In this document: piece by piece, positions 47,340 through 58,320 of the stretch
Position numbering within the stretch: the stretch's first letter is position 1
How the letters are laid out: every line of letters starts with the position of its first letter
Assembly (NCBI GenBank): GCA_005406025.1
Contig: BGZK01000136.1
Coordinates: forward strand, 186,001-250,000
DNA from: Eumeta japonica
Lineage: Eukaryota; Arthropoda; Insecta; Lepidoptera; Psychidae
DNA: 64,000 nucleotides
Direction: 5' to 3'
The notes under the pieces: generated by a model
The model's input: the letters and a program-made list of their open reading frames with translations, nothing else
Told to the model about the DNA's origin: nothing
Databases searched by the model: none
Made by a program: the position numbers and the translations under genes

Positions 47340-49090
47340 AAAATAATAAGTTAAGAAAAAATATATGCCAAGTGTATTATGCTAAAAAAGGACTATGTCA
47401 AAAAATTAAATAACATTTTATAATAGTTACAGGAAACATACCTACTCATTCTCACTTTTTGTTGAACGATTCTCGTAACAAAATTGTTATAAAGTACAGT
47501 TAACTTTTGGTCTCAAATATTTTTCAGTTATATCTTGCAGAACAAACACTAGGTACATACATACGACAATGTTTCAAAATGCCGCTTTTACATTTTAAAC
47601 TTTCACCCTTATTCAAAACCTTTTCAGTTGTATTTTTCGTATAATTTACACATGACGCTATGCGGACTTATGAGCGGTATTTTTCATAAAATTACCGTAA
47701 GCCTTGGCTTTTACAGAAGAAAACGATGATGGTTTCGCATCCGTCATTAGTAATCTTACCGCTTTATTTCAACGTCTATTAAAGAACGGTAGCGTTGTTT
47801 TCGCCCACCGGTTTTCACATGCGGTAACTTTTTCTAAATTATTTATTCAATGCTTTTCCACCTATTATTTGTTTATTCAGGCAATAGACATCCATCATCA
47901 TTGCCTATCATTATAAATTCGCTCAGGATGTCTCAGAATTAGAACAAACTTTTGTCATTACATTCCGGAAAAGTTTAGTGCACAAAACTTTTCGCGCTTT
48001 TCTCTAAAAGCGCGAAAAACCAAAATATTGATACTCCTCGCTATCACTTTTAAGAGCGATTCAGACAAACAAAACTTAGTACTAGTGAAGTAGATGGCGA
48101 CACGTTCGTAAACATGTAAATAAATAACTTGTTGGAATGCAGCTTGAAGGTCCTAAAATGGAGCAACCAAATTTGTTTTTCGGGACGGTCACATTGAAAT
48201 TCATTGATTTCCTTTTGGCACCGTTGAAGCATCATTGATATTACGTACGTCGCTTGATATCCAACTATAGTAGAGCAGGGTCAGCAAACGTGAAATATTG
48301 ATATTAATATATTATTATTTTCTTCGGAAGTATAAAAACAAACGTTCTATGGCATCTATGAATAATGTAAAGCTTTATATGACTTTGATTTATAACAAAA
48401 TAAAAATAATGGAATTTCAATTTATTAATTACATTTACACGCCTTAAGACTTTGTATGTTCTTGAATGTACTTTATCGCATTTAACTAAATGTTCGCTCA
48501 CAAGGCAAATATTTTGTTAATTGAAATAATATAGTAAATATATAGAATACATGTGGCAAACACATATAAAAAAGAATATAGACACACGAGGAAAACCATG
48601 TTTGTTGTACAAACAGCTTTTTGTTCGATCACAGGACACACACCAAATATTTATGACATGAACAACTTTGTGTTCAATAATTGCAATAATCAAATCACAT
48701 TTCATAATGGGACTTTATTACTTAAATGCATTTTACTTTTTAGTATTTAAAATATGTATATAGAAATAAATTGACAAATAATAAATAAAAAATGAACTCA
48801 TGACATGTTCTAGTACTGAAAGTTTAAAAACGGTCCTACAGCCGAAATGAATTTTACGTCTACAATAAAGAAGGAGAATAAAGTTTTATAACTACAATAA
48901 ACTAATAATGTCGTCTGAATGTTGATAGGAATAATGAAACACCTCACACGAACGAGGTCAAGGTATCGTTGTATAGCAATATTTTTTTTTTCATAAACTT
49001 AAAGACATAATTAGTAAAATTTTGTACTGAATACAAATTAAAGACGGTTCACCACACATTTTATGATTTCCAGAATTGGTTCTCTGCTAA
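47340..49090. other. AT-rich DNA with no recognised gene
   Basis: The frames at 47704-47916, 48050-48235, 48304-48501 and 48553-48750 have no recognisable domains. A short complementary pair (AAAACTTTTCGCGCTTTT and AAAAGCGCGAAAA) occurs near 47985-48018. No RNA gene was recognised. Confidence 0.5.
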
Positions 49091-49095
49091 CGTAA

Positions 49096-50690
49096 ATTCA
49101 AATTCAAATTCAAATTCAAATTCAAATTCAAAATATCTTTATTTCATAGGTTACAAAATAACACTTGAAATACGTCATCATATTTTGTGAATTTACACTT
49201 TACTGCTCGTTCGGAAGGCAGTTTTCCCTCAAGAAGAACGAGCAAGAAACTTAAGGGTAGCTCTTTTCTAATTTGCACATACACAGCCAAAACAAATACG
49301 AAACAAATTAGGAATGACACAGCCCGGTAAGAGGTCGAGCCGCTTATGCCCATTGATTTTTGTCTTCTAAATATTCTGAAATTGCATAGTACCCTTTTTT
49401 ACTGAGTGATTGTTTAATAACACTCTTAAATTTATGTAGGGGTAAATCTTGTATATCTACAGGAACCTTATTGAATAGGCGCACACAGAGCCCTCTGAAT
49501 GAATTTGAGACTTTACTTAGTCGACTAACATGTGAATTCAGTTTATTTTATTTCTGGTATTGAGATTATGTCGACTACTATTTCTTTTAAACATTTCTAA
49601 ATTTTTTTTTACATGTAATAAATTTTCATAAATGAATTGAGATGCCAGGGTTAAAATTCCAATTTCCTTAAACTTATTTCTAAGGGATGTACGAGGTCCG
49701 AGCTTGTAAATTGCGCGAACGGCCCGCTTCTGCAACACAAAAATTTTCTGAATATCCGGGGCGTTTCCCCAGAGCAAGATACCATACGACATTAGACTAT
49801 GGAAACAGCCAAAATAAACCAATCTGGCAGTTTCGACATCCGATAAATTTCTCATTTTTTTGACAGCATAGGCGGCAGAGCTAAGCCTTTTCGCCAACTT
49901 ACTTATATGAGGACCCCATTGAAGCCTGTCATCTAAAGTAATTCCTAGGAACACTGTAGAATTAACAAACTCCAATTCTTTGTTACGTACTGAAACAGTT
50001 CCAGATCCATGTCTTACATTTGGAAGTGAGAATCTCATACATTTTGTTTTCATTTCATTAAGAAGTAAGTTATTTGCAGTAAACCATTTCTCTACCTTAG
50101 AGATAGCATTGTTCACATCGTCATAAGTAGGCTGTTGTCTTTTAACTTTGAATAACAAAGAAGTATCATCTGCAAACAATACTATCTCATGAGCATCCTT
50201 AACAAGGCTAGGCAAATCATTTATGTAGACTAAAAGAGAAGGGACCAAGAATTGATCCCTGCGGTACACCCATGTGAACTATGGATCCAGACGATTTCTT
50301 ACCATTGACATCAACCCTCTGAACCCTGTTACTCAAATACGACTTCAGAAGGTCGAGTGCCCGGCCTGTTACTCCATAGTGACGTAGTTTCCCGATCAGA
50401 GTTTCATGATGAACACAATCAAAAGCCTTGGAGATCGCAAAATATGCTAATTGCATCTCGCGAATCCTCCCAGGCTCCAAAAATATGTTGCACAAGCTCA
50501 ACGCCAGCATCGATTGTTGAGCGACCCCGAGTAAAACCGAATTGTTTATTTGACATTAATTTATTGGTATAAAAATGTGCTAACAACTGCTTTAGGATTA
50601 ATTTTTCGAATATTTTGCTAAGTGACGGTAATATAGATATAGGTCTAAAGTTATTGGGGCTTGAAATATTTTGTCTTTTAAGTCATTAAA
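49096..50690 (-). pseudogene. Non-LTR retrotransposon, RT C-terminal half with hexanucleotide tail
   Basis: The minus strand encodes ISKAFDCVHHETLIGKLRHY, MGVPQGSILGPF, then after a frame change near 50230 VYINDLPSL, EIVLFADDTSLLF, VEKWFTANNLLLNEMKTKCM and LDDRLQWGPHISKLAKRLSS. FADD, the catalytic motif, is intact, but the frameshift and the missing 5' half kill the copy. Motif A reads AYFAISKAFDCVHH, one substitution from the usual D(L/F)SKAFD. The 3' UTR runs to a tail of about six ATTCAA units on the plus strand (49096-49132), which is TTTGAAT repeats in element sense. It is a different lineage from the APE/RT family at 35.9-39.2 kb; clade not assigned (jockey/CR1-like in sequence style). 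A tail-only copy lies at 3375-3765. Confidence 0.8.
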
Positions 50691-50694
50691 AAAA

Positions 50695-51940
50695 AAACAT
50701 CGTGTTGAAAGTCGAACTTTCATTCTTACGTATATCTATCGTTGATGTATAGCGTAGAATAAGATCAATTTATCATGGCTATTATAAATACATGATTGGT
50801 TTTTCTTGGTCACGGTGCTTGTTGGCATATTAATAGGTCATCGGTGCTCTGTATTATTATTTCCAACTATAATGTTATTATTCGATGGGTGTGGTTATAT
50901 CCTTCCAATTAATGAAATCATAAAATATATAAAAGACATCTTCATTTAGTTCGTTCTGTACTGCGCGCATAAATCTTTAGTATATATATATGAAGTTGCA
51001 ATGAATCTGCATGGCGTTAAGGTCCCGATACATCAATCTGATATAAACATTTTAAGAGTGTACATGTCTCGACAGCGGGCTGATTAAAATCTTATTCGAT
51101 AATAATAACAGTGTCCGTACTTACTACACTTTAGCACATTTAACTATCAGTAATGTAAATTAAGCAGTATAACGAGAGAGCGCTAAATTGTGTGAAAAGT
51201 TTTCCAGTGAAAGTAGAAAAGTTATTTTAACTTGATATATACATATTTTTGGGAACCTCTTGGTATATTATCTAAAAATATCCTTTATTAATTTAGAATT
51301 TGTGTCTAGATAACAATATATACCAGAATTTTCATATGTGTAAGTAGTAACTTTACAGTATATAATTGTTGTTAATATGACACTTTCTGTTTTGAATAAA
51401 TATAATATTACAATAAACGTATAATAATTAATATCATGCGAAAAATAGAGTATGTACATTTTAATTACGAAAAAAAATATAAGGGGCACAAAAGGCAAAG
51501 TACCGGCAAAGAAATTTTGTCTGTAATTTGGTGCGGTGACATTTAAAAAAAAAAGGTAAAGGGCATTGAACTCACGTGGAAATGGCTTCGTACTATAAAA
51601 CAGTGACATAAGCCCTCGACGGAGGGAAAGCTCAAATTTCGTATGTAAATACATATACACATAAAATGTATATTTTAAAAGATACTGAAAATTCAGTATC
51701 TTTAAAATATACATTTTTAAATCAAATAAAAAATATACTTTTTATAATAAATCCATTAATTTGATATATCATACGATGAATTTAAGCAGTTTTTTTTTTC
51801 TAATTGGACTCCCAAAATTATCTCTCAAAATTTGCATGGCGTTTATTTATCCTATAAATGCTCGCGATTAGGTTGCCGAACTTTATATATTATATATGTA
51901 TCAAATTGCAAGTTTTTTTGCTCCAGTACATTCAGAAAAA
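50695..51940. other. AT-rich DNA with no recognised gene
   Basis: The 148-codon minus-strand frame at 51268-51714 is rich in Phe, Tyr, Leu and Ile as expected from AT-rich DNA, crosses the foldback at 51663-51717, and has no recognisable domain. No gene is called. Confidence 0.5.
51663..51717. repeat. Long near-perfect foldback
   Basis: The left arm from AAAATGTATATTTTAAAAGA through TACTGAA pairs with the following TTCAGTATC through ATACATTTTT, with one single-base bulge and a 2-nt centre (GATACTGAA-AA-TTCAGTATC). The stem is about 26 bp. Confidence 0.7.
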
Positions 51941-51944
51941 ATAT

Positions 51945-52038
51945 TTAAGTTGTGATAGACGTACAGACGGACAAAGTCACGGTTGCTTCTATAAGGGTTT
52001 CGTTTTTCTGTCGGCTGCACAGAACCCTAAAAATGAAT
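51945..52038 (-). repeat. Fragment of dispersed repeat 'B'
   Basis: On the minus strand it reads TTTTAGGGTTCTGTGCAGCC, then AAACGAAACCCTTATAGAAG and TTTGTCCGTCTGTACGTC, the family's first block. It ends about 40 bp before the GC-rich block assigned as the natalisin promoter. Confidence 0.6.
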
Positions 52039-52074
52039 AGAACACGTCGTTCCGTGGTACTGCGACGCGTATCA

Positions 52075-52320
52075 TTATCTGCTTACCGATTCCACGCTCT
52101 TGAAAAGGGAAAAAAACGAACACCGGACCACGCGAGATCACCGCGCCGCAGCGCCGCCGCGCGCCCGCGGCCGCAGCCTTGTTTAATTCGATAACGGTCA
52201 CGCGCTCCCCGAGGAATCGGATGAAAATTATTCTCTTTTCCAGCAACCCTGTTTTGCCCACACCCTCGTGCTGCCCCCGTCGTATATAAGCTTCGGAATC
52301 TCGCAGTGTATCGCACTTCC
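52075..52320 (+). promoter_or_regulatory. Predicted natalisin promoter (TATA box and initiator)
   Basis: A GC- and CpG-rich block (CGCGCCGCAGCGCCGCCGCG) is followed by TATATAAG at 52283-52290. A plausible initiator, GCACTT, has its A at 52315, 32 bp after the first T of the TATA box, which is the standard spacing. The orientation (plus) and position fit the natalisin coding exon 4.3 kb downstream, with no other plus-strand gene seen between. The link to natalisin is an inference; a transcript would be needed to prove it. Confidence 0.5.
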
Positions 52321-52343
52321 AGATTCTTTGGCGACGGCGACGT
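52315..52343 (+). other. Predicted non-coding first exon of natalisin
   Basis: From the proposed initiator to a strong splice donor (ACGT followed by GTAAGT at 52344). A second possible donor is GACGG followed by GTAAAA near 52430, which would give a longer first exon containing a short upstream frame (ATGAGCATTAAATTGGGAAG to TGA). The coding exon starts directly after an acceptor CAG at 56641-56643 in the 5' UTR, so an upstream non-coding exon is required; this is the best candidate. Confidence 0.4.
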
Positions 52344-52439
52344 GTAAGTTGTACGGAGGCTTGTGAATTGTGAACCAGTTCAAGTTGCGCCGTTCAGTCA
52401 TGAGCATTAAATTGGGAAGAATTTGAGACGGGTAAAACG

Positions 52440-54606
52440 ACAGTTTCCATTTTTTATCTTTAGATTTAGGACGGATTTTTAACTGGTTGATAAAAAAATT
52501 GAAAATAAATGAAACGATTTAAGATTAAGGAAATAGAAGTGTGTGTAAGGTGAAAATGTGTTAAAGTTTGTAAAAATTAAAAAAATAACAATTTGTTTTA
52601 AACATGTTTTAGAAGGGATATCAAACATATTAATAAAAATGTAATAAGTGTTGTTAAATTTTGTCATATCTAAATTAATTATTTTTCATATCGATTTATT
52701 ACAATTTAACTATTTGTGTAATTAACTATAATATATTTGAACAAGTGAATATATAATAAATATTTTTTTAAATATTTATTGACCTTGAAAAGTACTTCTA
52801 AACTAGCATCTAGACAAATATTAGAATACCTTCACGTCTCAAGATTTTTTATTACATTAATAATTTTCATACGTCTTCTTTTCCTTATTTATGGAGAATT
52901 GTCAAAAAATTAAATAAAGAAAGGACATAAAGAATATGTAAATAATTCTCTATTGCTTCGTGAAGCGCGATCTCTCTTTCAATCATGATCTATTACAACT
53001 TGAGTTAGGGTTTGCTATAAAATAAAAAAAAAAAACTTAAAACGAACTTAAAGTTGAAAGAAAGATTTCTCCTATGCGTTCGACACCTGTAAATTGTAAT
53101 GGTTAAATCATATATGCTCTCTTTGTGTCAAGAGCGTTATTTTAGTGCATTTCAAAAATATGAACACGTATTGAATGAATGAAATGAAAAAAAAAGGTTT
53201 TTATTTTTTTCATTTAAATAAACTGAACAGAACATAATCTAAAAATTAAGATGAATCTGTCTTTACATATTTAAACATTTATCAAATACAGATATTAAAC
53301 CCACGGTGCATTAAAAACAATCTTTAAGTACACCTTAAGTAAATTTAGAACATTGATAGCATTATGATTTAAAATGAGTTTTATCAAAACTGATATTATT
53401 ATATTAATATCCGGTATTATTAGATAATATTATTAATATCATATAACTAGCATCACTAATATCATCATAAATCATTAACATATTTATTTTTATGTAATGT
53501 ATCTATGAAAAATAGATTTTATCATTACTTCTACAACCTCAGTATTTTTTTGGCAATAAATAAAACCTCAAAAGGGTCCATTAGTTTAACTGTACTTCAG
53601 GCGTACATAGCCATTATTTGGAAAGTTAAATTATATAAAATAAAAACCTTCCATTGTATTGTGTGGCTCATAAATAAATTTGGGCGCATAAAATGCAAAA
53701 ATAATGAATTGGACGATCTGGAAACGCATGTGATGTCCGTGAAAAAAATATGAAGGAATATTATTACGATTTCATAATTACGATATATAATTAGGTACGC
53801 ATGCCCTGTGTTCAGAATTTGTGTTCGGTTATAGGTCATTATCGAATTGTAGTCATTAAAGGTCACAAAATTCTGATGATAATATTGAAATATTATTAAA
53901 TTTTCTGAAGACATAGAATTCAAATTATAACAATCTGCAACTAAGTATATAAACCTGGTATTACACAGGAAAACCAGCAATCAAATTAACTCAATTTTCC
54001 GATCCCATTCGCTTCAATTTTCAATTGTTTTTATCCGTGTTTTTATAGTATATGTGCATAAGTGCTCTAAAATTTAACACGCTCGGAGCTCCTGTTTAAT
54101 TCGAGTTTTATGCATTTACCTCAGATTTCATTAGAAAGTAGTCATTCTAAAAAAAATTTTTTGTTTTAGAAGCGTTTCCTATCCTAGACCTTCCTAAACA
54201 AAATTCTAGATACGTGCATGTTCTAGTGCAATCTGAACCACATGTTCCAATATTTGCTGTAATTTATTTACTGTAATATACTTATATACAAAATTCACTA
54301 ATTTACATAAATAAAACAAACACTACAGATACATATCCCAATAATATGTAATTAAAATGTTTTAGCCTTTGTATTACAGTATAAGTTAAAAATTACTTTA
54401 ATTTGAAGAAACGTTGAAAACAATTGGTAAACAAACTTTTGCACTTATATAACGTAAAAATAAAATGGATTCAATAAACTTTACCACTTTCGACGAAAAC
54501 AAGTTTAGTTTGCTGTGAATTAAAAAAAAATATTGCGGTCCTCATTATGATAAAAGAACAAATCTTTTATTTCCGAATTAAACCTATACGGCTAAAATAG
54601 TTTAAA
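52440..54606 (+). other. Proposed natalisin intron 1, unique part
   Basis: AT-rich sequence without a recognised gene. The frames at 52479-52667, 53505-53753 and 53597-53980 (both strands) have no domain. If the first exon is correct, this is intronic. Confidence 0.4.
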
Positions 54607-56548
54607 CAGTGTTTTTTTTTTAAAATGGGACAGTTTGGGCGGGTATATATTAATCCGTAATATGTAGGAGAATACTATATTTAAAAACTTTAGCTCTTTT
54701 TGGGTAAAAATTAAATTTACATAATAAATTTTTTGGTCAAGTGCGATCTTTACCAGATACGTCGTTAAATATATGAATTTATTTTACACCAATCAACTGC
54801 TTTTCTTATCGGGAACAAATCATTCTATTGCACAAAAAAAAATCGAAACACGGGAAGTTGGTTACATTTTCAAAAACTGTTCTTATATTATGTAAGTAAG
54901 TAAGCGCAAAGACTTATTAATGTGTTAATACTTAGAATTTTATTTCAGATTATTTTAGAAAAAATTTAAGAATATTTATCGCCGTCCAGTCACAAAAGAC
55001 GATTGCATAATAAATATTACAATAAATGTTCGAAGTGACTCTCGTTTTATACAGTCGAGCACGTTAAATACATCACGCGTCGCTTTTCGCAGCGACAGGT
55101 GATGAGTATTATTCAGAATAATAAAGACTCTATAATTCTTCTAATGGGTTGTATCTACTTTTGTACATTTAATTTTTTAAATAGCCCAAAATAAAAAATC
55201 CAGTGGCGTCGTATCTGGAGATCGTGGCAGCCATTTTGTAGGGCCATGAACCCCTGTCCACTTTTCGGGATAATGATTGCTTAATAAATCTCTAATAACT
55301 AAACTATTGTGTGCCGGAGCTCCGGCCATTTGAAAATAAAATTTTCGACGTTCATCCAAGGCAAAGTTGTCAAGGTTTTCAAGCACTTGTAACATTGTTT
55401 CTCGAAATTTTTCTGTGTTTAGCGTACCTTTATGTAGATAAACAGTATAAATTCTATTGTTTAATATTATAGCACATTGTATAATATAATACCACACCAA
55501 CAGTTGAATGAAAATCCTACTTGATTGTGAGACTCCGTCGTTCTCAAAGGATTGGTTCGCGACCAGTGGCGGTGATTTTTGCAATTTTACATTCTATTAT
55601 TCGATAAATGTCTTTCATCGGTCCATACGAGTGATTGTAAAAAAAATCGATCAAAAGTCGCTTGTCCTACAAACCGACGACAAAATTTGTAGTCTGCGCC
55701 TTTGGCCCCCAGGAAGTAAAACCCGTCAATTTTCCTTTCGACATAACATTTGTAATTATGTCGATTTTTCTCACTTGTGAATTCCTGTATTATTTGCAGC
55801 TTCATTTAAAGAGGCTTTTGGATAAGCCTCAAAGTACCCTAATACGGCCGTTACGGTAAATTCTTCTGTAGCTGTTGTAGATATTTTTTGTTTGGACTTA
55901 AAGCAACCGTTTTGACGTAAATCATGAACTAAACTATGAAATGTTTTGCGATTGGGCACTTCACGATGTGGATATTTTAAATAATACCATTTGACAGCAT
56001 TTGTAATGTACCGGGAATTAATAAAGTACGCCTCAATTAAATCAACTCTCCCTGCATTAGGTAACATACCAATTTAAAGTAAAAACGAAATACGAAAATA
56101 GTGAAAAAAATATTTTTTTATTATTCCAAGTAAACGGATAATTATTATCGGCGTATAATAAATAAAGTGAAGAAAAAATAATTGTAATGTTGCTTTCAGT
56201 AATTTTTCATTTAAACATTGAGGGAAAATTATTCCCAGCCAGTATTTTTATATCAACTAATTTTTGAATATTTAACAACAGCTTTATCAAAATGTAACCA
56301 ACTTCCCGTGTTCAGCTTTTTTTAGTACAATAGAATGATTTGTTCCCGATAAGAAAAGGAGTTGATTGATGTAAAAAAATCTTGAATTTAACGACGTATC
56401 TGGTAAAGATTGCACTTGACCAAAAAATTAATTATGCTAATTTTATTTTTATCAAAAAAGAGGTAAAATATCTAAATACAGTTTTGTCTTATCTCTTACG
56501 ATTTAATATAATGCTCCTACAGTCCCATTTAAATTAAAAAAAAACTGT
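54607..56548 (-). mobile_element. DNA transposon with long TIRs and a dead DDE-type transposase
   Basis: Left and right ends are inverted copies over roughly 250 bp: CAGTGTTTTTTTTTTAAAAT with GGGACAGT at the left against the complement of TCCCATTTAAATTAAAAAAA at the right. Further in, the strongest match is TTTTTTGGTCAAGTGC, then ACCAGATACGTCGTTAAAT, TATCGGGAACAAATCATTCT and AACTTCCCGTG (54729-54872 against 56287-56427). The minus strand between them encodes a transposase in pieces: EVPNRKTFHSLVHDLRQNGC near the N-terminus, WTDERHLSNNR (first catalytic block), QMAGAPAHNSLVIRDLL (second) and WLPRSPDTTPLDFLFWAI (third). In the second block the usual H-D-G is M-A-G, so a catalytic Asp is missing, and there are frame changes. 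It resembles the group of Tc1/mariner-related transposases with an N-terminal domain often called DUF4817. Confidence 0.75.
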
Positions 56549-56643
56549 GTATGTTGGTAACTTCTAAAATTTATTATATAATTTTTAAGAAAAAAAAGGT
56601 CCTTTTTATGAAAATAGTAATATATGTTTTTTCACTATTCCAG

Positions 56644-58320
56644 GTCTTACAAACATGCTGAAAAAAATATTATTGTTATTTATATTGAACGCCATATTGA
56701 TAACGAAAAATGAAGCTGATGGTAAAAATTGTACGAACACTAAAAAAACGGTTTGGAAAAGTAAACATGAACAAAACATCAAAAACAATATAGATGTTCA
56801 ACGGGAGAAAAGATCTTTTGATAACGATGACGAATTCAGGCCTTTTTGGGCAAACCGTGGCAAGAAACAGGCCAATGAAAAGATCGATCTCAAGAATATT
56901 GACATAGATGATAACTTAGATACAAAACATAGAGAATATAATATGGATGATAACACTTATGTTGATGCTCCATTTTGGGGGAACAGAGGTAGGCGAGGTG
57001 AGGTTGCTTACTTGCACAATAAAATAAGAGACTATGTGGTACAAAATCGAATAGATAATCCCATAAATTTATTGTATAATACAGCTACAAGCGGAAAACT
57101 ATGTAAACACAGATGCCAAAATAAATATCTAGATAATTTAAGTCGTCTAGTATCTATAAAAAATAGAAGAGAAGAAAACTCTCCTTTTTGGGGTAACAGA
57201 GATAGAAGAAATGTAAATGATGACGTGGCCGATGAAGATACAGATTTAGTAGGACCGTTTTGGGGAAATAGGGGTAGAAGGGCAGATGATGAGAATCCGT
57301 TTTGGGGAGCTCGAGGTAGAAGAGAAGACAACTCAAATAGAGAAAGTAAAGAGAGAGGAGATGATAATCTACTATTTTGGGGTAACCGAGGCAGACTTGA
57401 TGATAGCTTACCATTTTGGGGTAACAAAGGTAAACGTGAAGATATCCCTTTCTGGGGTAACAGAGGCAGGCGTGAAAATGTCCCTTTTTGGGGTAACCGT
57501 GGCAGAAGACAAGATTTAGGCCCATTTATAAATGCACGAATAAATAAATACGGTGAAACTAAATCAAAAGGACTCGACGATGATTCGATTTTTGATTTGT
57601 ATACTCCAAACCCGTTGGGTTACCTTTGGAGCAACCGAGGCAGAGATAGCACGTTGAAATACCTTTTCGGCAAAAACGATAGACTTAGATCATCTTCACC
57701 ACAACCTATGAACACTTTTGGAAGAAACAAAGACTTTGAATCGATCCACGACGATAGGATTTACGCAGAAGAACCGCATTTCATTGTAATTGACAGAAGC
57801 AACGAAGGTTTTTCCACAGAGGAAGAACCATTTTTTACGTCCAGGGGCAAGAAGAAGATATTTCATAATTTAGCAAAAGCCGCTAGAGACAGACGCGGCA
57901 CCATAGAGGATATCGTCAAGTCCGTCAAAAACGATCCATATTTCATAGCGCGAGGTAAAAAGGAGTATGTTCAAAATTTCACGGTCCCAGGCGCCATTTT
58001 AGTTAAAACCAAGGACTTGATCTGCTCAACTATCGACTTGATGAATTCTAAGCATGAGGGTGTCAAAGTCAAAAGGGAAATCGACGACAGCGACAAGGAC
58101 AGACGGACGATTCTGAAAAAGCTTGCTGCTCAACTGCAGACAGATCCTTATTTCGTAAGTAGGGGCAAGAAGAATCCAGAAATAACCTTCAATGACGTTT
58201 ATTTGTACGAGTTTATCAAAAAGATATCTGAAATGTGCACGTAAACGAAATTCGAACAAACATAAACGGTTACATTATTGTACATTGAAATATAAAACAT
58301 ATTAAAAATATAAATCTTTG
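56644..58320 (+). other. NTL: Natalisin coding exon including UTRs
   Basis: The exon starts after the acceptor TTCACTATTCCAG (ending 56643), has an 11-nt 5' UTR segment before the ATG, carries the full coding sequence and continues into an AT-rich 3' UTR. Possible polyadenylation signals are ATTAAA at 58301-58306 and at 58406-58411; no canonical AATAAA was seen close by, so the 3' end is approximate. Confidence 0.6.
56655..58244 (+). CDS. NTL: Natalisin neuropeptide precursor
   Basis: A 529-residue secreted precursor. A basic-hydrophobic signal peptide (MLKKILLLFILNAILITKNE) is followed by an acidic spacer and repeated amidated peptides, each an F-x-x-x-R-G motif before dibasic cleavage sites: FWANRG-KK (64-71), FWGNRG-RR (107, 202, 266, 278), FWGARG-RR (216), FWGNRG-R (241), FWGNKG-KR (254), and a different C-terminal set PFFTSRG-KKK (392), PYFIARG-KK (428) and PYFVSRG-KK (498). 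The Gly supplies the C-terminal amide. Natalisins are insect tachykinin-like peptides acting on a GPCR in the brain and linked to mating and fecundity. The FWGNR copies also fit the tachykinin-related FxGxR pattern, but the last three do not have Gly there, which favours natalisin. Several copies are degenerate (FWGNRD at 178, FINAR at 291, LWSNRGRD at 324). The start is the only ATG with a signal peptide. Confidence 0.93.
   Translation: MLKKILLLFILNAILITKNEADGKNCTNTKKTVWKSKHEQNIKNNIDVQREKRSFDNDDEFRPFWANRGKKQANEKIDLKNIDIDDNLDTKHREYNMDDNTYVDAPFWGNRGRRGEVAYLHNKIRDYVVQNRIDNPINLLYNTATSGKLCKHRCQNKYLDNLSRLVSIKNRREENSPFWGNRDRRNVNDDVADEDTDLVGPFWGNRGRRADDENPFWGARGRREDNSNRESKERGDDNLLFWGNRGRLDDSLPFWGNKGKREDIPFWGNRGRRENVPFWGNRGRRQDLGPFINARINKYGETKSKGLDDDSIFDLYTPNPLGYLWSNRGRDSTLKYLFGKNDRLRSSSPQPMNTFGRNKDFESIHDDRIYAEEPHFIVIDRSNEGFSTEEEPFFTSRGKKKIFHNLAKAARDRRGTIEDIVKSVKNDPYFIARGKKEYVQNFTVPGAILVKTKDLICSTIDLMNSKHEGVKVKREIDDSDKDRRTILKKLAAQLQTDPYFVSRGKKNPEITFNDVYLYEFIKKISEMCT

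Noticed and set aside
47985..48018. Short complementary pair around GCGCGAAAA
   Set aside because: Only about 12 bp arms with an imperfect centre; not distinguishable from chance.
51268..51714. 148-codon minus-strand frame rich in hydrophobic residues
   Set aside because: Composition follows from AT-rich DNA, the frame runs through a foldback, and there is no domain or good start context.
57032..57525. Minus-strand frames of 123-131 codons opposite natalisin
   Set aside because: They are shadows of the repetitive natalisin coding sequence (periodic Leu/Pro/Gly residues from the FWGNRGRR codons).
56655..58244. Tachykinin-related peptide precursor as the identity
   Set aside because: FWGNR copies fit FxGxR, but PFFTSR, PYFIAR and PYFVSR do not, and tachykinin-related copies usually end in (M/V)R-amide; natalisin explains both classes.
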